Shown: positions 1 to 5,353, counted from the stretch's first letter. The stretch: 5,353 nucleotides of DNA from Mycobacterium sp. (GCA_023264755.1 JAHFVB010000377.1:1-5353), one strand, 5' to 3'. Translations and numbers: made by a program. The notes: generated by a model from the sequence alone, not told the origin.

Positions 1-651
1 GTCGTGGACGGAACGAAGGTCACCGGGGTGCACGCCGAACGCGACGGTGTGTCCTTCGAGATCACCGCGCCGATCGTGGTCAGTGACATCGGGCCAGCCG
101 CGACCATCGGTCTACTCGGCGCCGACAACGTACCCGAGGACTACCGCGAACTGGTGCGCAAGGGTGATCGGCCGACCGCGATGATCTCGGTGAACTTCGC
201 TAGCCAGGAACGCCTGATCGCGGCGCCGGGCATGTTGAGCTTCGCCAAATCGCGCCGGTTGGCCTACATCGCCAACTTCACCGACATCTGCCCGGAGATG
301 GCGCCGGAGGGCTGGCACCTCTACGTCGGTACGTCGGTGCCCAAGCCGTCGGTCGGTGATTTCGACGAGCAGGCCGAGACCGAGCTGCTGATGGAAGACC
401 TCCGGGACACCATCGATGGATTCGACACCCGCGCGAAGATCCTCAACGTGGCGATCACCCGCGACGGCTGGCCTCCGCAGCGAGCGGTGGCCGGCTTCGA
501 CCTGCCGCGTGATACGCCGTTCGAAGGGTTGTGGAACGTCGGCGACGCCGTCAAGGAATACGCCAACGGTGGCACGACGGCGTGCGCCGAGACGGCGCAA
601 CTCGTCGTCGACGAGATCGCGGCGACGTTCTCACTGACCAGCAGCAGTTAG
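1..651 (+). CDS. FAD-dependent oxidoreductase, phytoene desaturase (CrtI)-like, C-terminal part
   Basis: The reading frame is open from the left edge, so the start and the N-terminal dinucleotide-binding GxGxxG motif lie outside the window; 216 codons remain before a TAG stop. The visible part fits the C-terminal half of the NAD(P)/FAD-dependent oxidoreductase family that includes phytoene desaturases and related amine-oxidase-fold flavoenzymes. A segment reading VVSDIGPAATIGLLG (codons about 26-40) matches the strand and helix after the family's substrate region. Near the end, NVGDAVKEYANGGTTACAE (G181-D182 counting from the first base) is the family's C-terminal FAD-binding motif, whose Asp contacts the flavin. 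Such enzymes desaturate, isomerise or saturate polyprenoid or other hydrophobic substrates; which reaction applies here cannot be told. A strong hairpin follows the stop, so it probably ends its own transcript and is not part of the downstream operon. The GTG at 4 is internal, not a credible start. Confidence 0.85.
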   Translation, partial: VVDGTKVTGVHAERDGVSFEITAPIVVSDIGPAATIGLLGADNVPEDYRELVRKGDRPTAMISVNFASQERLIAAPGMLSFAKSRRLAYIANFTDICPEMAPEGWHLYVGTSVPKPSVGDFDEQAETELLMEDLRDTIDGFDTRAKILNVAITRDGWPPQRAVAGFDLPRDTPFEGLWNVGDAVKEYANGGTTACAETAQLVVDEIAATFSLTSSS

Positions 652-674
652 TTCGGGCGTAGCGAGCCGCATTT

Positions 675-709
675 GGCGGCGTCGCCGGTAGTTTGCCGGC
701 GGCGCCGCC
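675..709 (+). terminator. GC-rich hairpin, probable transcription terminator
   Basis: A 14-bp stem (675-688 with 696-709) closes a 7-nt loop (689-695). The only imperfect pair is a U-G wobble (682 with 702). It begins 23 nt after the oxidoreductase stop. No run of T follows it, so it is not a classical intrinsic terminator, but mycobacterial terminators often lack a U-tract. A further 7-bp arm, 661-667 pairing with 722-728, could enclose the hairpin. The function is inferred from position and stability. The structure is nearly symmetric, so it would also form in antisense RNA. Confidence 0.6.
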
Positions 710-723
710 GTTGGGCGTCGAGC

Positions 724-742
724 TCGCTCGTGTCAGGAGCGA
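724..742 (+). other. Small inverted repeat upstream of the operon promoter
   Basis: TCGCTC (724-729) and GAGCGA (737-742) form a 6-bp stem with a 7-nt loop, ending 9 nt before the -35 box. Its left arm overlaps bases 722-728, which can alternatively pair with 661-667 around the terminator hairpin. It may be part of the termination structure, a protein-binding site, or chance in GC-rich DNA. Confidence 0.3.
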
Positions 743-751
743 CTGCCGACC

Positions 752-780
752 TTGACTGTGCCGTGCCTCATACGTACTAT
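752..780 (+). promoter_or_regulatory. Sigma-70/SigA-type promoter of the SCP2-FadD-P450-SDR-ALDH operon
   Basis: The -35 box TTGACT (752-757) is followed after exactly 17 bp by the -10 box TACTAT (775-780). These differ from the consensus hexamers by one base (-35) and two bases (-10). The region around and after the -10 box (about 770-803) is strikingly AT-rich against a high-GC background. A transcript would begin near 786-788 and have a leader of about 45 nt before the ATG at 832. A TACGTA palindrome (771-776) overlaps the -10 box and could serve a repressor, but this is only suggestive. No regulator gene lies in the window. Confidence 0.65.
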
Positions 781-819
781 ATTTTTTAATCCGAAATAAG
801 TTTCTCGCGGATGTCCAAT

Positions 820-827
820 GGAGAGGG
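820..827 (+). promoter_or_regulatory. Ribosome binding site deciding the SCP2 start
   Basis: GGAGAGGG lies with its GGAG core 8 nt before the ATG at 832. The in-frame ATG at 811 has only a poor GCGG upstream and would place this strong site inside the coding region. The site therefore favours 832 as the start. Confidence 0.7.
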
Positions 828-831
828 AACG

Positions 832-1236
832 ATGGGGTTCAAGAGCTCTGAAGAAGTCACCAAGTACATCGGCGGCATCTTCGAAAATGCCTTCAATGAT
901 CCGGAGATCGGACCCAAGCTGGTAGAGACGGGCTTGGTGGTCGCCTTCGACTTCACCGATCCGGAAGCCCAGGTCATCATCGACATGCCCAACCAGTCGG
1001 TCAGCGGCGGTGGCGCCGGGGTGCCGTCGCCCTCGGCCACCATGTCGATGACGGCCGATCTGGGCAATGCCTACTGGCAGGGCAAGGTCAACCTGCCGAT
1101 GGCGATGGCGAAGCGAAAGATCAAGGTTGACGGCAACGTCGCGAGTTTGCTGAAACTGGCGCCGCTGGGCAAGAAGCTCTACGGCGAATACATTCAGCGG
1201 CTGAAGGACGACGGCCGCGACGACCTGATCGTCTAG
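832..1236 (+). CDS. SCP2 sterol-binding domain protein, stand-alone
   Basis: This 134-residue protein is essentially a single SCP2 (sterol carrier protein 2) domain, the fold that binds sterols, fatty acids and fatty acyl-CoAs in a hydrophobic tunnel. The family pattern is clear in the second half: a Gly-Lys-Val strand followed by the LPMAMAKRKIKVDGN stretch (residues 88-102) and the LLKLAPLGKKLYGEYI helix (106-121). The N-terminal half holds the amphipathic helix (5-23) and beta strands around FDFTDPEAQVIIDM (39-52). No signal peptide or membrane segment is present, so it should be cytosolic. It is the first gene after the promoter and ends 7 nt before the acyl-CoA synthetase, suggesting it delivers or holds hydrophobic substrate for the enzymes behind it. 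A direct enzymatic role is not indicated, and the ligand is unknown. The start at 832 rests on the strong ribosome binding site; 811 would add seven residues. Confidence 0.85.
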   Translation: MGFKSSEEVTKYIGGIFENAFNDPEIGPKLVETGLVVAFDFTDPEAQVIIDMPNQSVSGGGAGVPSPSATMSMTADLGNAYWQGKVNLPMAMAKRKIKVDGNVASLLKLAPLGKKLYGEYIQRLKDDGRDDLIV

Positions 1237-1243
1237 TCGAAGA

Positions 1244-2782
1244 ATGTATCCAGGAACGCACGCCGCCACCGCGCCCGAGCGCCCGGCGGTCATCATGGCA
1301 GAGTCGGGTTCGACCGTGACGTACGGCCAACTGGACGAGAATTCCGCCCGCTTGGCGGCCGCGCTGCGGCAACTGGGCCTCGGGCCCGGTGACGTCATCG
1401 CGGTCATGTCCGACAACGCGCCGGAGGCCTTCGAAATATATTGGGCCGCCGTACGTTCCGGCCTCTACGTCACCTTCGTGAACTGGCACCTGTCGCCGGC
1501 CGAGGCGGCCTACATCGTGACGGACAGTGGGGCCCGGGTGGTGTTCACCTCCGCCGGGGTCGCGTCCCTCGGCGAGGAGGTCGCCACGCTGGCACCGGGG
1601 CCGCAGCACTGGTTCGCCTTCGGCGGAGCAGTTCGAGGGCACGACTCCTACCTCGAGCTGTTGGCGCAGGCGGGACCGCGATTGACCGACCAGCCCCGGG
1701 GATCGGAGATGTTGTACTCCTCGGGCACGACCGGCAGGCCCAAGGGCATCAAGCCGCGGCTGCTGCCCATTCAGGTCGACGAACCCGGCGAGAGCGTCAC
1801 CGCCCTTTTGCAGTACGGGTTCGGCTTCACCGCCGACGATGTCTACCTGTCGCCGGCTCCCGTTTACCATGCGGCGCCGTTGAAATGGTGCGCGGCCGTG
1901 CAGGCGCTGGGTGGAACCGTGGTGGTGATGGACCGGTTCGACGCCGAGGGTTCCCTCGCAGCGATCCAGCGGTACAAGGTCACCGCGCTGCAGATGGTGC
2001 CCACCATGTTCGTGCGTCTGCTGCAGTTGCCCGAAGAGACTCGCGCGTCCTACGACACGTCGTCCCTGCGCCTGGCAGTGCACGCGGCGGCGCCGTGTCC
2101 GCCGGACGTCAAGGACGCGATGATCGACTGGTGGGGGCCGATCCTCGCCGAGTACTACGGGGCCACCGAAGGCCATGGCGTCACGCTGATCAGCACGCCC
2201 GAGTGGCAGAAGAAGCGGGGATCGGTGGGCAAGGCCGCGATCGGTGTCGTCCACATCTGCGATGACGATGGCGTGGAACAGCCCACCGGTAAGCCCGGTG
2301 TCATCTACTTCGAGCGCGACGAGCCGCCGTTCACCTATCACAACGATCCCGAAAAGACTTCCGAGTCACGGCATCCCGAGCACGACAACTGGGCCACCGT
2401 CGGCGATATCGGCTACCTCGACGAGGACGGTTATCTCTTCCTCACCGATCGCAAGGCGTTCATGATCATCTCCGGGGGAGTGAACATCTACCCGCAAGAG
2501 GTCGAGAACGTGCTGGCGATGCACCCCCAGATATACGACGTAGCCGTGATCGGCATCCCCCATCCCGAGATGGGGCAGGAGGTCAAGGCGGTCGTCCAGC
2601 TACGTGATGGTGAGTCGCCGTCCGACGAACTCGCCACCGAGATCATCGATTACGTGCGTGAGCGGCTGGCGCGCTTCAAGGCGCCGCGCTCGGTCGACTT
2701 CGTCGGCGAACTGCCCCGGTCAGCCACCGGGAAGCTCGTCAAACGCAAACTGCAAGAACGTTATACGGAGGCAAACGCATGA
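1244..2782 (+). CDS. Acyl-CoA synthetase, FadD type (AMP-binding, ANL superfamily)
   Basis: This 512-residue cytosolic enzyme should activate a carboxylic acid with ATP to the acyl-adenylate and then to the CoA thioester. Motifs in order: the ATP phosphate-binding loop YSSGTTGRPKG (158-168); HAAAPC before the adenine site; YYGATEG (304-310), carrying the Thr-Glu pair; VGD with ribose-binding D388; the hinge DRKAFMIISGGVNIYPQE beginning at D402; and SATGK near the end, where K497 is the adenylation lysine. Length and order are full for the family. The hinge is unusual: the common RxKD is replaced by RKAF. The start is 7 nt after the SCP2 stop with no good Shine-Dalgarno, so translation is probably coupled to the gene before. 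The YPGTHA-like N-terminus supports this start over the ATG at 1295. It overlaps the P450 start by 4 nt. Context suggests it activates the acid produced by the downstream oxidases; substrate class (fatty, sterol side-chain or aryl acid) is not determinable. Confidence 0.92.
   Translation: MYPGTHAATAPERPAVIMAESGSTVTYGQLDENSARLAAALRQLGLGPGDVIAVMSDNAPEAFEIYWAAVRSGLYVTFVNWHLSPAEAAYIVTDSGARVVFTSAGVASLGEEVATLAPGPQHWFAFGGAVRGHDSYLELLAQAGPRLTDQPRGSEMLYSSGTTGRPKGIKPRLLPIQVDEPGESVTALLQYGFGFTADDVYLSPAPVYHAAPLKWCAAVQALGGTVVVMDRFDAEGSLAAIQRYKVTALQMVPTMFVRLLQLPEETRASYDTSSLRLAVHAAAPCPPDVKDAMIDWWGPILAEYYGATEGHGVTLISTPEWQKKRGSVGKAAIGVVHICDDDGVEQPTGKPGVIYFERDEPPFTYHNDPEKTSESRHPEHDNWATVGDIGYLDEDGYLFLTDRKAFMIISGGVNIYPQEVENVLAMHPQIYDVAVIGIPHPEMGQEVKAVVQLRDGESPSDELATEIIDYVRERLARFKAPRSVDFVGELPRSATGKLVKRKLQERYTEANA
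2767..2771 (+). promoter_or_regulatory. Ribosome binding site of the P450 gene, inside the acyl-CoA synthetase gene
   Basis: GGAGG lies 7 nt before the ATG at 2779, within the last codons of the acyl-CoA synthetase. With the ATGA overlap (2779-2782) it fixes the P450 start and implies coupled translation. Confidence 0.75.
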
Positions 2783-4059
2783 CAACTGAGGCAACCGAGA
2801 AGGCCAGTTCGATTCCGGTGGATCGTCCGCCCTTCGATCCGGTGGACATCTCCAAGCTCGACTTCTGGGCGCAGAGCTTCGACGAGCGGGAAGCCGCGTT
2901 CAAGGTACTGCGTGACGAGCGGCCCGTCAGCTGGCATCGCCCCATCGAGGGTTCCATGATGGAACCCGAGATCGACGGTGTCTGGGTGGTGACCCGCCAC
3001 GAGGACGTCTGCTACGTAAGCAAGCATCCTGAGCTCTTCTGTTCCGGCCAAGGCATCACCTTCGAATCCGTTCCGGAGGAGATGCTCGAGGCCACCCAGT
3101 CATTCCTGGGCATGGATGGCACCAAGCACGCCAGTCTGCGGAAACTGGTCAGCTCGGTGTTCACACCGCGCCAGGTCGCAAAGATCCAGGATCAGATCCG
3201 GCATCAGGCGACGACGATCGTCGACGATCTGCTCAAGACCAAGGAAGGCGACTTCGTCGAGCAGGTGTCCAAGCGCCTGCCGATGTGGACCATCTTCGAC
3301 ATGCTCGGTCTGCCCGAGGAGCAACGTGACGAAACGGCGCGCTTCGCCGAGGAGATAGTCGGGTGGGCTGATCCCGAGGTGGCCGCCGGTCGCGAACCCG
3401 GTGAGGTCCTGACCGAATCGCTGGTCGGTCTGTTGCAGACCGGGATGGGCCTGGCCGAGGCACGTCGCGCGAAACCCGAGAACGATTTGATGACGTCGTT
3501 GGTCCAAGCCGAGGTCGACGGGCGCATGCTCACCGATGACGAACTCGGTCCGTTCTTCGTTCTGCTCTCGGTGGCCGGTAACGACACCACCAAGACGACC
3601 ACGACTTTCACCACCATCGCGTTGGACCGATTCCCGGAGCAGAAGGCCCTGCTGCGCAACGATTTCGACGGACACATCAAGCCGGCCATCGAGGAGTTCA
3701 TCCGCTGGGCGTCGCCGGTGATGACGTTCCGGCGCACCGCGACCCAGGACACCGTGTTGGGCGGTCAGCACATCCGAGAAGGCGACTGGGTCACCATGGT
3801 GTACTCCTCGGCGAACCGCGACGAGCGCGTATTCCACAATCCGGGCGTCTTCGACATCACTCGTAGCCCCAACCCGCACGTCGGATTCGGCGGCGGCGGA
3901 CCGCACTACTGCATGGGCAGTTTCATGGGCAAGATGCAGCTCGAATCTATCTTCCGGGAACTCATCACGCGCGCCCCGAATCTGCGGGTCGGCGAGCCCG
4001 AATTCCTGACCGGCAACTTCATCACCGCGGTCAAGTCCCTGCCTTACACCCTCGACTAG
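2779..4059 (+). CDS. Cytochrome P450, CYP124/125-like bacterial class
   Basis: This soluble 426-residue haem monooxygenase would insert oxygen from O2 into a C-H bond of a hydrophobic substrate, using electrons from a ferredoxin or similar partner. Key sites are visible: H117 and R121 in the HxxxR of the C helix; the I-helix oxygen-activation motif AGNDTT (A266-T271) with acid D269 and T270; the ExxR pair E306 and R309; an FRR segment (317-319) after the K' region; and the haem loop GFGGGGPHYCMG with ligand C378. No membrane anchor is present. In the haem loop Phe370 sits eight residues before the Cys instead of the classical seven, as I recall for mycobacterial CYP124 and CYP125, which oxidise methyl-branched lipids and cholesterol side chains. 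That resemblance is from memory, and the exact CYP family is not assigned. The I helix continues with an unusual threonine run (273-276, 278-279). No ferredoxin or reductase gene is in the window. The start is supported by GGAGG at 2767. Confidence 0.93.
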   Translation: MTTEATEKASSIPVDRPPFDPVDISKLDFWAQSFDEREAAFKVLRDERPVSWHRPIEGSMMEPEIDGVWVVTRHEDVCYVSKHPELFCSGQGITFESVPEEMLEATQSFLGMDGTKHASLRKLVSSVFTPRQVAKIQDQIRHQATTIVDDLLKTKEGDFVEQVSKRLPMWTIFDMLGLPEEQRDETARFAEEIVGWADPEVAAGREPGEVLTESLVGLLQTGMGLAEARRAKPENDLMTSLVQAEVDGRMLTDDELGPFFVLLSVAGNDTTKTTTTFTTIALDRFPEQKALLRNDFDGHIKPAIEEFIRWASPVMTFRRTATQDTVLGGQHIREGDWVTMVYSSANRDERVFHNPGVFDITRSPNPHVGFGGGGPHYCMGSFMGKMQLESIFRELITRAPNLRVGEPEFLTGNFITAVKSLPYTLD

Positions 4060-4063
4060 GAGA
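4058..4063 (+). promoter_or_regulatory. Ribosome binding site of the SDR gene, overlapping the P450 stop
   Basis: AGGAGA begins inside the P450 TAG stop and lies 5 nt before the ATG at 4069. It fixes that start and ties SDR translation to termination of the P450 gene. Confidence 0.7.
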
Positions 4064-4068
4064 TACAC

Positions 4069-4860
4069 ATGACCGACTTCAGCGGAAAGCGTTTCGTCGT
4101 CACCGGTGCCGCATCCGGCATCGGCAACGCCGTCGCAGAGCGGTTGCTCTCCGCAGGTGCCGAAGTGACCTCGCTGGACCGCAACACCCCCACCGCCGCC
4201 GTGACACGCCATGTCGAGGTGGACCTGGCCAACCCCCGGAGCATCGATGCCGCCCTCGAGCAGCTGGAGGGCACATATGACGGGTTGTTGAACGTCGCCG
4301 GTATCCCGGGCACGGCACCGGCTGATCTGGTGCTGGCCGTCAACACCCTCGCCGTCCGCCACCTGACTGAGGCATTCTTCGAACGCCTCAACCCCGGCGG
4401 CTCCGTGGTGATCGTGTCCTCGACGGCCGGTTTCGGTTGGCCGGCACGGCTGGAGACCATCCGCGACCTGCTCGCCACCGACACGTTCGAAGAAGGCGCC
4501 GCCTGGTTCAAGGCCAATCCGCAGCAGGGCAACGCCTACAACTTCTCCAAGGAGGCCACCACCGTCTACACCATGACGATGGGTCTTGCCCTCGTGCAGA
4601 TGGGTCTTCGGATCAATGCGGTGCTACCCGGTCCGGTGGAGACGCCGATCCTCGTCGATTTCGAAGAATCGATGGGCAAGGACAACCTCGACGGTGTCAA
4701 GGAACTGCTCGGCCGGCACGCGACGCCGGACGACATCGCCTCGGCGGTGCTGTTCCTCGCCTCCGATGACGCGCGTTGGATCAACGGCGAGGCGCTGATC
4801 GTCGACGGCGGCATCAGCGGCGCGGTCCTCTCCGGTGTCGTTGCGGCACCAGAGATCTGA
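4069..4860 (+). CDS. Short-chain dehydrogenase/reductase, 3-alpha-HSD / coniferyl-alcohol dehydrogenase type
   Basis: This 263-residue NAD(P)-dependent oxidoreductase should interconvert an alcohol and a carbonyl. It carries the cofactor motif TGAASGIG (12-19), an Asp at the end of the second strand (D37) that favours NAD(H) over NADP(H), D52, the NVAG form of the NNAG motif (75-78), and the tetrad N92, S118, Y157, K161 (YNFSK). PGPVETP (about 187-193) follows as in classical SDRs, and a GG-containing strand (VDGGISG) closes the domain. Two departures from ordinary SDRs point to a subgroup: only 14 residues lie between NVAG and N92, and S118 and Y157 are 39 apart instead of about 13. A similar insertion is known in Comamonas 3-alpha-hydroxysteroid dehydrogenase/carbonyl reductase, and related proteins are annotated as coniferyl-alcohol dehydrogenases. 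Placed between a P450 and an aldehyde dehydrogenase, it probably oxidises the alcohol formed by the P450. Steroid versus primary-alcohol specificity is undecided. Confidence 0.9.
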   Translation: MTDFSGKRFVVTGAASGIGNAVAERLLSAGAEVTSLDRNTPTAAVTRHVEVDLANPRSIDAALEQLEGTYDGLLNVAGIPGTAPADLVLAVNTLAVRHLTEAFFERLNPGGSVVIVSSTAGFGWPARLETIRDLLATDTFEEGAAWFKANPQQGNAYNFSKEATTVYTMTMGLALVQMGLRINAVLPGPVETPILVDFEESMGKDNLDGVKELLGRHATPDDIASAVLFLASDDARWINGEALIVDGGISGAVLSGVVAAPEI

Positions 4861-4868
4861 GCCGGGAC

Positions 4869-5353
4869 GTGTCGATTCAGGCGCCCGCCGGGCGTGCTCC
4901 GCAACGCGGCGAAACGGCAGAAGTGTTCGACCTCGCCGAGCTTCGGCAGGTCTTCGGTACCGGTCGCACGCGCGAGGTGGCTTGGCGGCTCCGTCAACTG
5001 GAGGCCATCGAGCGCTTGTGCGACGAACGGGAATCGGAGATTGCCGCAGCCCTGCACGCCGATCTCGGCCGCCCGGCCGTCGAAGCGTGGCTCGGTGACA
5101 TCGCCTCGACCAAGGGCGAGGCCGCCTTTGCCCGCAAGCACCTGAAGTCGTGGATGCGGCCACGCCGTCAGTCGCTGCCCCTGGCCCAACTGCCCGGACG
5201 TAGCTGGGTGCAGCATGATCCGCTGGGCGTCGTCCTGATCATCGGGCCGTGGAACTACCCGGTCTACCTGAGCCTGGGCCCACTGGTCGCCGCCGTGGCG
5301 GCCGGCAACTGCGCGGTGATCAAGCCATCGGAGCTGGCTCCCGCCAGCTCAGC
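4869..5353 (+). CDS. Aldehyde dehydrogenase, class-3 (ALDH3)-like, N-terminal part
   Basis: The frame stays open to the right edge, giving about 161 residues of an NAD(P)-dependent aldehyde dehydrogenase that would oxidise an aldehyde to the acid. The N-terminal helical region (LRQVFGTGRTREVAWR, then LHADLGRPAVEAWLGDI) is typical of the ALDH3 group, which includes fatty-aldehyde and coniferyl-aldehyde dehydrogenases. GPWNYP follows with the oxyanion Asn at residue 129, then IKPSE with the cofactor-binding Lys at 152. Their spacing of 23 equals that recalled for mammalian ALDH3A1 (N114, K137). The catalytic Cys and general-base Glu would lie beyond the window, so integrity is untested. The start is uncertain. 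GTG at 4869, 8 nt after the SDR stop, is preferred for operon spacing, but its ribosome binding site is poor; GTG at 4923 would give an N-terminus closer in length to ALDH3. Its position suggests it takes the aldehyde made by the SDR. Confidence 0.85.
   Translation, partial: MSIQAPAGRAPQRGETAEVFDLAELRQVFGTGRTREVAWRLRQLEAIERLCDERESEIAAALHADLGRPAVEAWLGDIASTKGEAAFARKHLKSWMRPRRQSLPLAQLPGRSWVQHDPLGVVLIIGPWNYPVYLSLGPLVAAVAAGNCAVIKPSELAPASS

Noticed and set aside
811..831. Upstream ATG extending the SCP2 protein by seven residues
   Set aside because: It lacks a good ribosome binding site, whereas GGAGAGGG is well placed for the ATG at 832.
652..831. Possible small RNA or small gene in the intergenic gap
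   Set aside because: No open frame with a credible start and ribosome site was seen, and the structure is adequately explained by a terminator followed by a promoter.
1441..2265. Plus-strand frame of 274 codons inside the acyl-CoA synthetase in another phase
   Set aside because: It is Arg/Ala/Gly-rich with no motif, typical of an off-phase reading of a high-GC gene.
1121..2341. Minus-strand open frame of 406 codons opposite SCP2 and the acyl-CoA synthetase
   Set aside because: It lies opposite two well-supported genes, has low-complexity Arg/Gly/His-rich composition and no family motif.
3100..4362. Long minus-strand open frame of 420 codons opposite the P450 and SDR genes
   Set aside because: The plus strand carries unmistakable P450 and SDR motifs over the same bases. 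The antisense product shows no recognisable domain, and long antisense frames are expected in high-GC coding DNA.
4566..5216. Minus-strand open frames spanning the SDR end and ALDH start, which might suggest a convergent gene
   Set aside because: The plus-strand frame from about 4869 reads through clear ALDH3 sequence with PWNYP and KPSE, while the antisense frames have no domain and no credible ribosome binding site was found.
1..5353. Mobile elements, tRNA or rRNA genes, CRISPR arrays or phage genes
   Set aside because: No transposase-like protein, terminal inverted repeats with target duplication, spaced direct repeats, or cloverleaf-like RNA was recognised by eye on either strand.

Overview
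This window is high-GC actinobacterial DNA, most likely from Mycobacterium or Mycolicibacterium. The protein styles support this: an acyl-CoA synthetase beginning with a YPGTHA-type N-terminus, a CYP124/125-like cytochrome P450, and a stand-alone SCP2 protein. Genes are tightly packed, all on the + strand, and often overlap or nearly touch. The species and locus cannot be named from sequence alone.

Layout. (1) 1-651: the C-terminal part of a phytoene-desaturase-like FAD oxidoreductase, cut by the left edge. (2) 652-831: the only sizeable gap. It holds a very stable GC hairpin (675-709) that probably ends the upstream transcript, a smaller hairpin (724-742), and a textbook sigma-70/SigA-type promoter (752-780) in an AT-rich island. 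(3) 832-5353: one apparent operon of five genes. They are an SCP2 sterol-carrier-like protein (832-1236), a FadD-type acyl-CoA synthetase (1244-2782), a cytochrome P450 (2779-4059), a short-chain dehydrogenase of the 3-alpha-hydroxysteroid/coniferyl-alcohol dehydrogenase type (4069-4860), and a class-3 aldehyde dehydrogenase (from about 4869, running off the right edge). Gene junctions are +7 nt, a 4-nt ATGA overlap, +9 nt and +8 nt, so co-transcription and translational coupling are likely.

How the genes could work together (inference). The enzyme set makes a chemically complete relay. The P450 hydroxylates a hydrophobic substrate, the SDR oxidises the alcohol, the aldehyde dehydrogenase makes the acid, the FadD enzyme activates it to a CoA thioester for beta-oxidation, and the SCP2 protein could bind or shuttle the lipid. 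A terminal methyl or side chain of an isoprenoid, sterol-like or alkyl/aryl compound fits, but nothing in the sequence fixes the substrate. No P450 redox partner, regulator, mobile element, RNA gene or CRISPR array is visible.
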